Assembly (NCBI GenBank): GCA_031769625.1
Contig: JAUIMM010000213.1
Location: 1,866,501-1,930,500 of the forward strand
Source: Taudactylus pleione
Taxonomy: Eukaryota; Chordata; Amphibia; Anura; Myobatrachidae
Direction of reading: 5' to 3'
Length of the DNA stretch: 64,000 bases
Shown here: positions 33,880-46,644 of the stretch, one piece after another
How positions within the stretch are numbered: position 1 is the stretch's first letter
Layout: the number at the start of each line of letters is the position of its first letter
Notes under the pieces: generated by a model
Told to the model about the DNA's origin: nothing
Databases searched by the model: none
The model's input: the letters and a program-made list of their open reading frames with translations, nothing else
Position numbers and translations under genes: made by a program

Positions 33880-35030
33880 CCTTCAAATGTTCCATGAAAA
33901 CTAAAATTTTCAGGTTACTGTATATAATTCCTTTAACAGTTCACACAAAACTTACATGTGTTCTCCTTCTATCCCCAAATAGTCATGCAATCCAAGACCA
34001 ACAATGCTGTGTCACTGGATCATATATGCCACCAATCATTGTTTTACCCTGGCAATTGAGATGGACTAATATGCACTATAAAGCACTTAACCTCATTTAT
34101 AAAATTTCTGTTTTACTGTAGATGGAAAGCTTGCACACAGAGCCCTCTTATCTCTATGTCTGTCTGCTATTACCCAGTGTGGTGTAATTGTTTTGTACAT
34201 TCCCAATTGCAATGTGCAAGGATATATTTGTACTGCATAAATAAATGTGATAAATAAATTAAATCCAACATAATCATTGCTCCCCCATCATGAAATAATA
34301 AATATTATTCCTGTCATAATAACATTTTTATTGCCCCTTTATTAAATACATTTGTAGTGCCCTTAGTAGAACTAAATGCAATAGTGGTGGTCTTGTAATA
34401 AAATATTACATTAATATTGCCTCCTTAGTAAATAAATTGACAATGCTCTGATAATTAATAACTACATTTTGGCTCCATAATCAGTATTTACAAAAAATTG
34501 TCTTTCTTTTTTGTGTTACCATAATCCAGTGGGAATCTTCTAATCCATGGGGAGAAATAGTAATAAGAAAAATTCCTAGATAGGTACTTAATGGACTGCT
34601 TCTGAGGAGCACATGAAGGCAACATTTGTTAAGTATGGCCAATCAATAGTAGAGCCGCCAATCAAAAGTGTTTTTTTGCACCACTCAACCAATCACAGAT
34701 CAGCCATTTTCTCTACTGGTTTTTATAGCACCAAATCATTTATCTTTGCCTAGGAGCAATTGCACTTCTAGAAAATGAATGATGTCAGTAAATCATGGTG
34801 ATTTTCAAATGGTCTGATTTTCTTCTTTTCCTACAATCAAACATTTCAAGCTTTGGAGTTTAGGGGACAATCACCTTAAATGATGTATTTAGCTTTAATC
34901 TGCACATCCAGATAACAGTGCTTTCAGTCAGCCACATTTAGGATTTTTTTACCTACTGTACCAAGACCAGTTTATTTTACATTTAAAAACATTACTTACT
35001 TGCAAATCAAAGTGCTGTAATCATGTGGTA
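33880..35030. other. AT-rich intergenic, nothing recognised
   Basis: Short frames only; no repeat boundary seen. Confidence 0.45.
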
Positions 35031-35035
35031 CCAAT

Positions 35036-35190
35036 ATGTATTATGTATTATACTCTGGGAAGTGATAAAGTGGAGAATAATAAACGACCAAACAATTACA
35101 CAGTTACAGACTGTGTTTAAAAAATGACTGATTGGCTGATAGTTTATCACTCTCCACTTTATAACTTACCAGAGCTTAATACATCTGCCC
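35036..35190. mobile_element. Palindromic MITE related to 33698-33876
   Basis: TATACTCTGGGAAGTGATAAAGTGGAGAA pairs imperfectly with TCTCCACTTTATAACTTACCAGAGC. The centre (GACTGATTGGCTGATAG, ACAGACTGTGTTTAAAAAA) resembles the CCAATCAG and AAACACAGCCTG centre of the family above. Confidence 0.6.
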
Positions 35191-35446
35191 CCAAGTGTCA
35201 ATTTGTCCAAAGTAACCATTTAAAAAGTAAATTTGTGGTAAAATTGTAAGAAAGTTATTTATTTCAAAATCGCTAATATGTACAAAGTAAGAATTGCACA
35301 CAAGACAATTCTGCAGATGGATCTTGCTATTTGTCACACTGCATGTACACATCTTTGAGTACCTACTTGCGAGTTGTATGCATCTCAGTCGCATCTACAC
35401 TTGTGATTGAGGGTGGGTGTACATATGTGGCAATTGGGCATTTGGA

Positions 35447-35980
35447 GGGAATTGGTATGTAATGCCGGCTATTGGGATGCCTCCTGTCATTATACTGACA
35501 GTGGCATCCCGATGGTTGGTATCCCGACAGGGGCTGGGTAAGTATACCTACCCTTCCCCCCTAACCCTCCTTTTCTGTAGCCTAACCCTCCCCACCCCAC
35601 ACCGTAACCCTCCCCTTTAGTGCCTAAACCTAATCCTCCCTCCTTTGTGCCTAAACCTAACCCTCTCCCCTTAGTGCCTAACCATAACCCCCCCAGTGAT
35701 GCCTAACCATAACACTCCCCCCTAGGGTGCTTAACCTTAACCTCCCCCCAAAAACCTAACCATAACGCTGATACACTCCCTAAACCTAACACTCCCCCCA
35801 ATGGCTAACGCTGAGGGCGACCCAGACTTAGCTCATTTGGGTTAGCGTCCGTCGGCGATCTGGCATCGGGATTAAGATAGGCATTGGTATTTTGATGCCT
35901 ATCTTAAGTCCCTTGTCGGGGTTCCCCTGTTGGTATTGAGACTGGCAGCATTGCAGCCGCCAGTCTCATAACTACATCCC
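35447..35980 (+). mobile_element. Short non-autonomous DNA element, 7-bp TSD family, copy 3
   Basis: Perfect ATTTGGA heptamers flank it (35440-35446 and 35981-35987). Ends GGGAATTGGTATGTAATGCC and ATAACTACATCCC. The centre is a CCTAACCCTCC-type minisatellite. Inside each end are inverted GGGATGCC..GGCATCCC motifs. It is diverged from copies 1 and 2 but has the same plan and duplication length. Confidence 0.8.
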
Positions 35981-35987
35981 ATTTGGA

Positions 35988-37269
35988 AATAGGACAAGTG
36001 AGTGTGTACACATAATTAATTTCACGTGGATCTCTTGCACTAAGGATAAGGCTGTTGGAAATTAATGCTGATAGTCATGACAGCTACTTTCAGAAGCAGA
36101 TGGCAGGGTTAGTTGGATGCATATATGTCCAACTATGTATACAGGGTAAGACCCGCATTTATTTCCGAGGAAGCAATGTGGCCTCGTTTGGGGCTGACTT
36201 GTGATCAACTTTGAATTAGACCCTAAGCAGCTGCCAGCACCAATGATTATAAGAGCACCTTTCAATAGTTAATCCTCAAGTCCATCCTTTCCCCATCAGG
36301 GCATACGGCTTACAGCTGGCAGGAGAAATACAGATTTATGGGCTTGGTGTGTATGGAAAACAATAGATGGCTGCAGGAGCTATCCAGTCAATGCCCCAAT
36401 GAATCAGAGCCACTGAATATTACCATTCTCCTACCAATGAAAGCTGGGGAATGAGGCTTTTAAACATTTTGGGGAAGAAATTGCAAATATCTCCCATATG
36501 GAGGTGTCTGTGTTGTGACAATTTAATTATAGTTCTATGATATCTGGTTTGCAGGTCTGTACAGGTGGTTGGTGCTGAATCAGGGAGTCCCTGAAACAAC
36601 CTCAATATCAGCAACTGATAATTTAGAATAAAAAGATTAATAGACAAGCCAAAGTTAGGGCAGACAGACTACAATCAGAACTCTAAAACCATTTGGGGAT
36701 AGAGGGCCTGTTGATGTCTAAGCAGTTGAGTGATTATTTGCTACTGCACATGTGCAACAAATTCCTGGAAACTCCTATGGAGCATGTGCACCGCAGAGTG
36801 TATGTAGTAACCACTGCTGTGTACGGAATCACTCCCATTTTAGTTGTTAGCAGAGAGTCATGGGCATTACTGTGAGGTGCTTAAAGTGATTGCAAGAAAA
36901 GGCCATCTCATCGGCGTGTTATGGGAGTGTCAGGGAACATGGCCACGTTCCTAACCACAGAGGCCATGTTTAGAGAAAATTCAGAAGGACACACTTTGTC
37001 AGCCATAAGGATCACAATGGTGTGTCGATGGTGGAGTGTTTGATTCCTCTGGCGGATTTGCACTGTCCAACAATATTGAAATTGGGAGTCTTAAGGCTTG
37101 CAATGTCCCGGCACTCGCATGTACACAAGGGGAGTGCTAAAACTAGCATTAACATATTATCACTGCTATGAATACAAAATAAATAAATTGCAGCTACACA
37201 TGCATTAGCGTCCACCACTGAATCAGTCCCAGAGTCAAAGGCAAACAAATGGTCCATCTGAATAAAGCC
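35988..37269. other. Intergenic, nothing recognised
   Basis: Short frames without domains. Confidence 0.45.
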
Positions 37270-37924
37270 TAATGCTGGGTACACACCGGCCGATATAATG
37301 GACTACCAATACAATATATGGTGCCCCCATCGGCCAGTGTGTACAGACGATATGTCTGTGAACAACGTCGCTCACAGACATATTGCAGGCTGTGCTGCAC
37401 AGCCAATGAACAGATATGTCTGCAGACATATCTGTCCATCAGCAAGCGTGTACGGGCGATCAGCCAATCGCCTGTACACAGGGGTGCAGAGACGGGGGGG
37501 AGCCATGAGTGGGTACTACTTACCCGGGTCCAGCACAGCTCCCCATCCACAGCAGCCCAGCACATGCTGCTGTGTGCTGGGCTGCACTGGGAGACTGTCC
37601 ATGGCTGCTAAAGCAGCAGCCCGAGCAGTCTCCTATGCCAAAGGGGGGAGCGATCATGCTGATCGTGCCCCCCATTGGCTGTGCGCCGGGCTGAAGGACA
37701 CACAGTGCCACCCTCCCCAGCAAGCAGCGCCGCATTGCAAATGTGTTTTTTCCCGAAGGGGGCGTGGCCACACCTTCCACAATTAGGCCATGCCCCCAGT
37801 CTGTCCCAAGCCACTGCAGCATGCAGATGATGGTCGTTCAGTGTGTATAAACTACCATCATCTGCAGATATATCTGCAGATCACTCGATCTGCAGATATA
37901 TCTGTCAGGTGTTTACCCACCTTA
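37270..37924 (+). mobile_element. Non-coding DNA element (TGCTGGGTACACACC family)
   Basis: Left end TAATGCTGGGTACACACC and right end GGTGTTTACCCACCTTA are imperfect inverses. The interior contains several internal palindromes (GCAGATATATCTGC and the 37410-37440 pair). A GC-rich module at about 37600-37800 is shared with 41650-41950. The numerous overlapping frames on both strands are incidental. Confidence 0.65.
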
Positions 37925-38735
37925 AGTATAAGGACTGCAAGCACACCCTGATGCTCAGACACCAGATAAATATCTAAGTGGCTTTACGTATAAAATAAGT
38001 GTCATCATGGATATATGCCAGGTTGCCAGGTTGAGCACTCTCTAAATGGGATCTATATTAGAGCAACAAATAAGATGCATCTATTTAGACACATGCGCTT
38101 TTATGAAGAGGTTCTATATGCTGGGTGCATTTGTGTTTGATGGAAACACTCTGCAGTTTTAGCATCAAGAAGGCTGCATTATTAGCAGCAATTACAGGAT
38201 GTGCAATTAGCTGTATTACAGCAGACAGGATGTGCTATTATCAGTTTCACAGCAGACAAACTGTGCTATTAGCAGTATTACTGCAGGTAATCACATGACA
38301 TAATGGCTGCTCCTCTCTGGCCACTCAGTCCTATATTTTGCCAATTCTACCAGGTATCCATGCTGGTGATAGTTACTGGTTCCTGTGACACAAGTTCTGA
38401 CCCAGATTGTTTATTATTGGATTCCTCATAGTGACTTTCTGCCTGACCTGTCTCCAGACCTACCTTGCCTTTGACATCAGTTGGCTTATTGCCCTTCCTT
38501 ATCTGCAGCCTGCCACAAACTTGGCCTTAAACTACTCCATTTTTTCTTCTGTAATTTGATCCCGTACTTCTATTTCTGACCTTAGCTGTGCCCAGTGGAC
38601 ACTTTTTTTTACAAACCAGAGCTAAACCTCTGAGATCTCATAATCAGATGTGATTGCAGAGAGACAATGCACTTTTATTATATAGTCCATTCATTTTATT
38701 TTAACTCACAACTACATTTTGTTTGATTTCACATT
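37925..38735. other. Intergenic, nothing recognised
   Basis: Contains a short tandem of GCAGACA/GTGCTATTA phrases around 38190-38290; no coding sequence. Confidence 0.4.
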
Positions 38736-38739
38736 TTAT

Positions 38740-39080
38740 GTTCAGGTGTTGGGTACGGCCATGGGAACACTTTTCACTCCAAGTTAAACTAACCTATACA
38801 TGGCTAACTTTGAGGTGTCACATGTGTGGGGCAGTGATTTTGGAGTGACCCTGCTTCTTTCTTTCATTTACATAGATGATGTATATTTGGAGTGGTGGAG
38901 AACCATGTGCACTCTCATTAGTTGAATCACTGAACAATAACAGTAAATAAATTCAATTTGTTCATCAGTATGATTCTGCACTAATAAACTTTCTGGATCT
39001 TACAATCTCAGAAGAAGGCACCACCATTATCTCTTCCACATATAAGAAAACTGGCCATTCTCTTCCAAATTGATATATAT
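38740..39080 (+). pseudogene. Penelope-like reverse transcriptase fragment
   Basis: The fragment reads GTAMGTLFTPS, a stop, then TNLYMANFE, which is the Penelope-type RT block before the catalytic box, followed by LSFIYIDDVYLEWW with the YIDD catalytic aspartates. A further piece has QFVHQYDSALINFLDLTIS, then STYKKTGHS, the FLDLTI and YRK.T blocks of this group. The GIY-YIG endonuclease was not found. Stops and one shift show decay. Penelope-like elements prime reverse transcription at exposed ends, often leaving truncated copies like this. Confidence 0.75.
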
Positions 39081-39245
39081 CTTTTAGCATACTACTTGCC
39101 ATTTTCACAAAACTGCATATGTTTTTTCTGCTGCTCTGCATAAAGTGCATTTGTTTGGTGTTCAATGTGCTGCTCCATAAAAACATGTTTGGGCTACTTT
39201 GCAAATATACTATAATCTATTATTAGTTTGTAGTTTTGCAGTTCT

Positions 39246-39312
39246 GTAATTCATTAAATGGTGCTATATACTGTATTCTCGGAGTGCTATATACTGTATT
39301 CTCGGAGTTCTG
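39246..39312. repeat. Short tandem duplication
   Basis: A 26-bp unit GTGCTATATACTGTATTCTC plus GGA is repeated twice head to tail. Confidence 0.8.
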
Positions 39313-40049
39313 TAACAACTAATTTTTGTTTTTAAGAAGTTATCAAATATATGTTTAAAACTTGAGTTACTGTTCTCATTGCGCCACACTCAACACTGTG
39401 GCTGAACTCTAATGGATAACTTGCTCTAGCATAACAGTAAAAGCCATATGGTAGTTAAACTCTGAGATTGTGGTGAATGGATCCCATGTTGTGTCAGTGT
39501 AATGTTGCTTTCATTTTTAAGGTTTACTGAGGCTTGGTAAATGTCAGTTGTTGTAAAGTCTATAATATGGATGGTTTTAGAGGGATGGGTTTTAAAAGCT
39601 TATTTTAAGGTAGACTTACCAGTTTTCAGGTATCTTTGTTCCTGATTTTCTCCCATCCCATCCCTCCATTATTTGGTTCTGGTTGTGTTTGCTTGGATGT
39701 ATTTGTATGATTGTGGCTAAAGAAGTTTTACTGTTATAATATTGTTCCCTCGTAAGATCAGCTTTGCTGTGGTTCTAAAAAATGGCAGTTTTGCTGTTAT
39801 AATGTTTCTCTTTGTTCTGATGCCCTCTCCTTTTAAGTTTGGTCTTTGTCGATACCACTGTATTAGGGATCAGCAACACTATGCCTGAATATGGCTGACT
39901 TATGAATGCTGATGGGCATGCAACTTCTTCATGGACAGCATGGATTGTTATCTTGAAGGACTTGTTACAGAAGATGACATCTTTTTATGAACTTATCTTT
40001 TATGAAACATGTGGCTGCAACATTACAGAACATGCTTGACACTCACAGG

Positions 40050-41200
40050 CAACCCCCTCCTTTGAACTGGGTCTGCTGGTGCTTCAGGCTTTCAATGAGG
40101 TACAGTATCTGACCTCACATGCTTTTCCGCACTATCTTTAACTGCTACTATAACTCTTATTATTAAGTAAGGGAAAGGCCCAACCCAGTGCTCAAACTAC
40201 AGACCCATCTCCCTGCTAAAGGTTGACTTGAAACTTTTTGCAATACTAATGGCTAACCATCTCACACTTCTACTAGCCCATGTACAGGTGGGATTTGACC
40301 CCTGCAGAGAAGATTGATAAAATACCACAAAGGTTTTGGATTTGATTAATTTAACTTCTTAATCTGCCATCCCTGCTATGCTTCTCACAGAGGATGACAA
40401 CAAGGCATTGATAGAATTGACTAGGACTATTTGATGGGTCTGCTTGGCCACCTGGGCCTAGATCAGGTTTGTCTTTAGAGGATCTGTGCCCTTTACTCTA
40501 AGCTTTTTGCTTGTTTTAAGATTAATGGGGACTTTTTGGACTTGGTATTTATTTGCAATGGTACTTTTCAGGGCTGCCCTCTCTCCCCCTTAGTTTTTGT
40601 GTTGTGTATTTAGGCCCTGTCAAGAGTCATTCAAAAGAACCCTCAAATAGCAGGCATGGAAGACACCAAATACAAGCTGGCACTGTTTGCCGATTACCTT
40701 CCCAGCCTCTTCTTACAACACTTTGGAAAGTTCTCTAATTTAAAATTAACCGTGGCTCAGGTGACACTTGAGTGCACTCATTCTTCCTTCCCATTCATGT
40801 GATATCCCACTAAAATTAAATATCTTGGGGTCTAAGTACATGAAACCCGCTCTCAGATATTCCGTTCCAAATTTCCTGCTCTGCTTCACAAAATGAGGGC
40901 AGAATTTAAAGCCAACTGCACAAGGTCTTTCTCCTGGATGGGGAGGGTGGTGTGATTAAAATGAATATTTTCCAAAGGTCCTGTAACTTCTGCAAACACT
41001 TCCCATTTCAATTCCCTGCTCCTGGTTTACTGACCTACATCATGTGGTAGGGGACTTTGTGTGGGCAGGCCACCACCTGCGCTTTACACATAAGGTTATT
41101 ACAGATTTAAACATTTCCCTCACTTTTTAAATTATTACCATTCAGTCATGCTGACAAGAATCTTGGAGTTGACTAGGGCTGGGACCGACAATCAGTGTGT
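40050..41200 (+). pseudogene. L1-like LINE reverse transcriptase remnant
   Basis: In order: LQAFNEVQYL-type text before the RT, CSNYRPISLLKVDLKLFA (LINE RT block 1-2), QVGFDPCRED with a following NTTKVLDLIN, a palm region in which AFDRxDW has decayed, the RQGCPLSPL equivalent (FRAALSPLSF), EDTKYKLALFADYL where the family has the FADD box (second Asp lost), and weak thumb similarity up to about 41180. Many stops. The sequence style fits vertebrate L1/Tx1 RT; the endonuclease is not found. Confidence 0.7.
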
Positions 41201-41644
41201 AAACACTGCAGCCTCTATCCCAGCCATAGCACCTGGGTTGCTATGTGTCATCCTTTGCTCGGCACCAGTTTGTTGTGCTGACATAACTGTTGGTTAACAT
41301 GTTGGTGGTTGAAACACACTATAAGGTCCCATGCTGTTGATACTGGTGTCCCAGTTTATAATGAAAAATATATCTAACAGGTTTTGGAAGTGTCATGCCA
41401 CTGTGGGAAAGCCACTGATCATATTGTGGGACTACCCTGTGCTCTGCCCATTTTGAGATAAAATAATTGTTATGGCCATGATTATTCTCTAGGAAGATTA
41501 ATCTTTTTGCCATAGTTTCTGGTTATTATATCTCTTACATAGACCACAATCCCAATACAAGAAATCACTCATTTTGTCATATCCTCGGGTACTGGCAGTG
41601 ATTCCTGTTCCTGGTGATCCAACATGCACCTACTACAGTATGTC

Positions 41645-41955
41645 TGATTAGTGCAATTTCCCCAGGCCCGGGCTTCCAGAGGGGCTCGGGTCCGGCACCG
41701 CCCCCCTCCCTTCCTCCCTCCCTTGCAGCAGCCAACAGTGGCAGTTTGCTTGCGTTTGCTAAGCAGCAGCCACAGCAATCTCCTATGCCTGAGGGGGGAG
41801 CGATCACACTGATCACGCCCCCCTGGCTTTGCACCAGGCTGAGGGGCTAGTATGTTTTTGTTTTTGCTTTTCAAGGGGGCATGGCCATGCCTCCCGTGAT
41901 TAGGCCATGCCTCCCTCTTTACCGGGGCCTGGCGGCACTCTCTACGCCCCTGCTG
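41645..41955 (+). repeat. GC-rich dispersed repeat, shared with 37600-37800
   Basis: Shares GCAGCCACAGCAATCTCCTA, GGGGGGAGCGATCA and GGGGGCATGGCC..TTAGGCCATGCC with the interior of the element at 37270-37924. At 41645 it stands alone, so it may be an independent repeat that inserted into the other element. Class unknown. Confidence 0.65.
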
Positions 41956-41959
41956 ATAG

Positions 41960-42812
41960 GTTTCAAGAATACTGCGTGATATGGTTGATTTTTAATTCCT
42001 CAGACCAATACCATCCAGGGGAGTGATGTGGTCAGACTGGATGATTAGACTAGTCAGCTACATGCCTCAAAGGGTTGGTGTTTTAACTTTTACAGATGCT
42101 TGCACACAAACCCTTATAGGTGAATGGTGGCTTAGAAGGAATTCCCCCCTTCCCTACCTCCTTGTACTTTTCCCTTCTTTTATCTGTTTGTCTGACATTT
42201 TTAGTCTATTAATAGTTATTATTTGTAAAAATTGGTCTAATAACTACTTATTCATTGTTTGTGGTTTGTACTGATAGTTACTGTATACACTGTTACTGTA
42301 CCAGCATTGGTATTGACTCTTATACCTTTTATGTTATCAGTTCTTTAATTAAAGACATATTTTACAATAGGATCAATTTCCTGCTCTAAGGCCTAGATAC
42401 TGAAACCTGTTCTGACCTTGGACCTTGATGCTGACTCAGATAAGTTTATTAATTTGTCATTGCCCCTTTAACTGTAGCTCATTTCCATGAGAAGCTTGGG
42501 CATGAGAACATGTGAAAGCTACTTGTTAAGAGGAAATTCCTGAGCATGCTCATTTTTGGATCACCACTGTCCAGCCACCTGTGGTCATCTTTAATTACAC
42601 TACTCAACAGTCATTTTGCATCTGACATTATATATATCAATTTCCATGTACTTTTGTCCATAGAATCCAAATATACCGTCAGAAATTTTACATCATGTAA
42701 GAGTTTTTATATATATATAGAAAAAAGTAATTTTAAAAAATTAAAGTATCTAATCACAGTAAGTACTCTGCAAGTTTCTCGTCTGCCTGCGCTATGGGGT
42801 ACGCATCGTGCC
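41960..42812. other. Intergenic, nothing recognised
   Basis: AT-rich, short frames only. Confidence 0.4.
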
Positions 42813-42997
42813 CAGTGATTTCCAACCTCTGTTCTCAATGTACACTAAAAGTCCTAGTTTTAGTGATATCAATGCTTGAGCACAAATGGTTAAATCAAAA
42901 TAACTGAGGTAATAATTAAGTCACATTGGCTCAAGTATGATTATCCTTAAAACCTTGACTGTCAGTGTGCCTTGAGGATTGTGGTTGGGAACCCCTG
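42813..42997. mobile_element. Palindromic hAT-type MITE (CAGTGATTTCCAACC)
   Basis: Ends CAGTGATTTCCAACC and GGTTGGGAACCCCTG are imperfect inverses of the CAGNGGTTCCCAACC type common in hAT MITEs. The centre pairs GTTTTAGTGATATCAATGCT with AGTATGATTATCCTTAAAAC. No clear 8-bp duplication. A truncated relative is at 22339-22480. Confidence 0.7.
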
Positions 42998-44224
42998 CTC
43001 TATGTAATCAGAGTCCCCCTCCTTCCTCATTCTACTCCATGTGCTGCTCTTAAGGCAGAATCCCCCTCTTAGCGCTGGATGCCTTGTTGCTTGCTGGCTC
43101 CTGTCCCAGCTCCCGGCCAGCGTGCAGAGGCCCTGATTCAGAGGCGCTCGCAAGTGGCCGTTCGTTCGTAGTCAGCCGATGTTGTTCAACCACGCATGCG
43201 TCAGTGTAACAGTGCGCACGTGCGTACATCTGATTGCGGTGATTTTTCAGTCGATCGTATACACAGTGATCAGGAAGTGACATGTGAAATGTGATTGACA
43301 GAACTGTCCATTTTGGGGTGGTGACGGGGGTAGAGATGGGAAAACGCAGGCGTGTCGAGGCGTTTTTTGGGCGTACATAAATTATCTTATGCGAGCGCCA
43401 AATGTGAACGGAACAAGTGATGTCACTGTCTGATCCAATTTCCATTAAGACTGCTCGCTAAGCTTGTGGTCTGGTATAGTCTACCGCAATGACGATGGTC
43501 TCTTCGTACTTCCCTGGGCTCATCGATGGTGTAGCGATATATCAATTGAGGCCACAAAAACAATCATCTTTTAATTGCTAAACTGCTTGTAAGGTGTTTA
43601 GCAAATAGACCCTTTTTAGTAGCTAAAAACCGAACGCAGGTGAACTACTCAGCTGCTAATTTCTGGGTCATACAATCAATTAGCTAACAAATGGATATTT
43701 TTTTTTGTGGGCTTTTAAAATATTTGTAAGTGTTTCTTTTATAGGGAAACAATATTGTATGCATGTTTGTTTTTTTTTCATATTTTTTTTTTGGCCAAGA
43801 AACCAATCGTCCTTTTGTTTTTTGCTAAGTGTTAATTAAAACTCATAAATTGTTTTTAACCCTTGTTTTTTTTAAAAAAATTAAATGTTTCTATTTCCGT
43901 TGTATTTTTTGTAAGTTTGTTTGAGGGATTACCTTTTAACCAGTTTTTGAATAAATCAACAATAGAATTTTGCAGATTTTGAACATAATTTTATTAAATG
44001 ATTATGTCCATTTTTGTTTTTTTTGTTTTTTTCATAAACATATTTATTTTAAGGTAAAAAAATTTACAAATGATTTTGGCCACACACAAACAAAATAAGT
44101 GGCATTTGAACTAAAAAAATAAAAACAAATAAAAACAATTCACAAGAAAGGAGAGGGAGGTTTTTGGCATGAAGGAATATGGGGCAAACACAGAGATGGA
44201 TTGTGGGGAAATTAGCCAGTGCTG

Positions 44225-45319
44225 TCATCGCCTTTTAGGCCATTTGGCCGGGGGTTGGAGGGAGCATGAACGGGTCCGGGATCTCCTTCGGCTGGCCTGG
44301 CCAGAGGCAGATGTTGTGGCCTCTGGACTAGGCATAGGGCTAGGCACATTTGGAGGGATGGCTGTTGTTGTGCCAGAGGTGGAGGGTCCTGATGTTCCGG
44401 CAGGAAGGGAGGCTGGCTCCAACATGTGCTGGCGAACGAGCTGCTCCAGGGCATTTGCAATACTCACGTTGGCCACAGCAGATTCCTCCAGGGCATCCGC
44501 CACCAGTAGCAGATTGGCGTCCATCCTCAGCAGAATCTCGGTGTGCTGATCCATTTTAACATTGAGATCAGTGAGGAGGGCCACTGCCTGCGAGGGGGAA
44601 TGCCCTGGACTGTCTGCCACAGGGTCCCCAGCCGGATCAACTGCTTCCTCCCCTGCAGAGCCAGAAGAAATTCTGCGGCCAAAGCTCACCTCTGGAGCAG
44701 ACTCATCCGCCTGTGTCTCTGTGAGAAAAAAGAGAAAAGAGTAAAATTATAATCTAGATATTTTCCAAAACACATTTCTGAGTTGTTAACATTACAACAT
44801 TTACCTGGGGCAACATGAGGAGCCGCAAAGTCTGGCATGCCGGTATCCATGTTCGACACGCCAAACACCTCCTCATCCTGCACACACCCCTGTGCCAGCT
44901 CCTCCAAATCCGTGAGCTCAAGTGACACAGGGGTGGAACCCCCACCTGTGCCCCCTGCATGCCTAGCCCTATCAGCCAGTTTTTGTTTAAGCCGATATTT
45001 TAAGTCGCTCCATCTGTTGGTTAAAAAGTTGGTATTATTACTTCAGTATTTGGACCTGTAAACACTTTTTAGTCAAATGTAGTTTTTACGTACTGGCATT
45101 TGACCTCCCGGGTTGAACGTTCAAACTCACCCACCCCATTGACAGCACTGGCTATGTCGTCCCACAGTTTCCATCTCTGGATTGCATCCATATTCCTTGG
45201 TGCCTGTGCCAGGTTGTCGTTGCACATTTGCACCAAAACCTCCATCTCCTTCCTTGTGAATTGTGGCTGCCTTTTTTTTTGGCCCTAGTTTGCCTACTAG
45301 GCCCAGCAGCCTCTTCCAT
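44225..45319 (-). pseudogene. Harbinger Myb/SANT-like protein A, three exons, one frameshift
   Basis: The likely start is the ATG at 45319-45317 (MEEAAGPSRQ). Exon 1 reads to 45094 and holds the Myb/SANT-like domain: FTRKEMEVLVQMCNDNL, W in IQRWKLWDDIASAVNG, FERSTREVKC. The intron 45093-45014 has GTACGT..ACAG borders. Exon 2 (45013-44805) continues WSDLKYRLKQKLADR and an acidic segment. The intron 44804-44719 has GTAAAT..CACAG borders. Exon 3 (44718-44225) holds a heptad-like segment, LNVKMDQHTEILLRMDANLL, and a Ser/Pro tail ending WPKRR. A run of nine A (45272-45280) puts the start and the domain in different frames, a probable slippage mutation. In two-component Harbingers this protein binds the termini and brings the transposase to them and into the nucleus. 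Confidence 0.8.
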
Positions 45320-45539
45320 GGCATCCTCCACACCTTTTTTTTAAATGGTTTAAAAAATTTTAATGTAAAATGTTTCAAAATGTAATGTTAAACATAAGCA
45401 TTTTCCCATAAAAAATCAAATACTTACATGGCGCCTCTTGGCTAGTACTTTGCTGCTCTGTACTCATTGTGTTTTTTCTCAATGCAGCAGACCGATTTGG
45501 GCCTTCAGTGACGTTTTTATATATGCGTCAGCATTATTC

Positions 45540-46630
45540 GGCCGCATCATTCATTGTACGCTCCTATTGTCCGTCCTTAATTTGAGCGGGAAAATGTAGA
45601 CTATTTATGGCTTGGTGTGACTCCATTCGAGGTGGCATTTTTTGATTGTTGGAGGTATTTTGGTGTAGAGTGGTTTGTTGTTTGGTTGGTGGAATGTGAA
45701 GGAGTTTATTTTTTTTGAAGGAGCGTTTTTTTTTAATTACTTTCTTTGTTTAAGTTAGCATTTTTGCGTATTTTTATTTGCTATTTTTATTTATATTTTT
45801 GAATAAGTATTTCAATAATTCCCATAAACATTTATTAATAAATTGTGGCAAAATTTTTATATTGTTTGTTTTTTGGGTTCTTTTAAGTTATTTTGGCTGG
45901 AACCCAAGTGACCTCTTATAACTTTTTGATATTTGTCTGTTTTTAAGTGTTTTTGGTTTTATTAATTAACAAGTTAGATGTGTTGGTCTTAGCATATGTT
46001 TCGCTAAGTAATGTGTGCTTGTTCTGTGTAAAATCATGTCTTAAGTCTAAATGTAGCGTACTATTTTGCGAACTAATGTGTGCTTGTTCTGTGTAAAATC
46101 ATGTCTTAAGTCTAAATGTAGCGTACTATTTTGCGAACTAATGTGTGCTTGTTCTGTGTAAAATCATGTCTTAAGTCTAAATGTAGCGTACTATTTTGCG
46201 AACTAATGTGTGCTTGTTCTGTGTAAAATCATGTCTTAAGTCTAAATGTAGCGTTCTATTTTGCGAACTAATGTGTGCTTGTTCTGTGTAAAATCATGTC
46301 TTAAGTCTAAATGTAGCGTACTATTTTGCAAACTAATGTGTGCTTGTTCTGTGTAAAATCATGTCTTAAGTCTAAATGTAGCGTACTATTTTGCAAAATA
46401 ATGTGTGCTCCCTTCTCTAAATTTTAGAAAACTATATTTGGTTTAATTCCTAGTTTATAAAATTAATCTTAAAAATATTTTCTCCTTTTGAAATGTAGGT
46501 GGATTTTCACATGACACTACCCAGGCCTGTAAGATTCTTTGGTTTTCTTTGAAAAGATAAGTATATTTTTCTTAACACATTTGTCTAAAACAATAACTAC
46601 CTTGCTTAACATTTCAGGTTGATGTTGGTC
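45540..46630. promoter_or_regulatory. Divergent intergenic region of the Harbinger
   Basis: Between the divergent Myb-A and transposase genes. Around 45490-45600 there is a GC-richer patch after the Myb-A start that could be its promoter. The 65-bp tandem repeats occupy the middle. Just before the transposase ATG a GTAAGA..TTTCAG stretch (about 46528-46618) could be a 5' leader intron. No TATA box is clear. Confidence 0.4.
46011..46410. repeat. 65-bp tandem repeat, six copies
   Basis: GTTCTGTGTAAAATCATGTC recurs at 46021, 46086, 46151, 46216, 46281 and 46346, exactly 65 bp apart. The copies are nearly identical and differ at single bases (CGTACTATT versus CGTTCTATT; TGCGAAC versus TGCAAAC). 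It lies between the divergent promoters of the element. Confidence 0.95.
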
Positions 46631-46644
46631 GTATTCTCTTGGCC

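Noticed and set aside
37298..37822. Six overlapping frames of up to 162 codons
   Set aside because: They fall in a non-coding DNA element with inverted repeats. The translations have no domains and share the repeats' symmetry.
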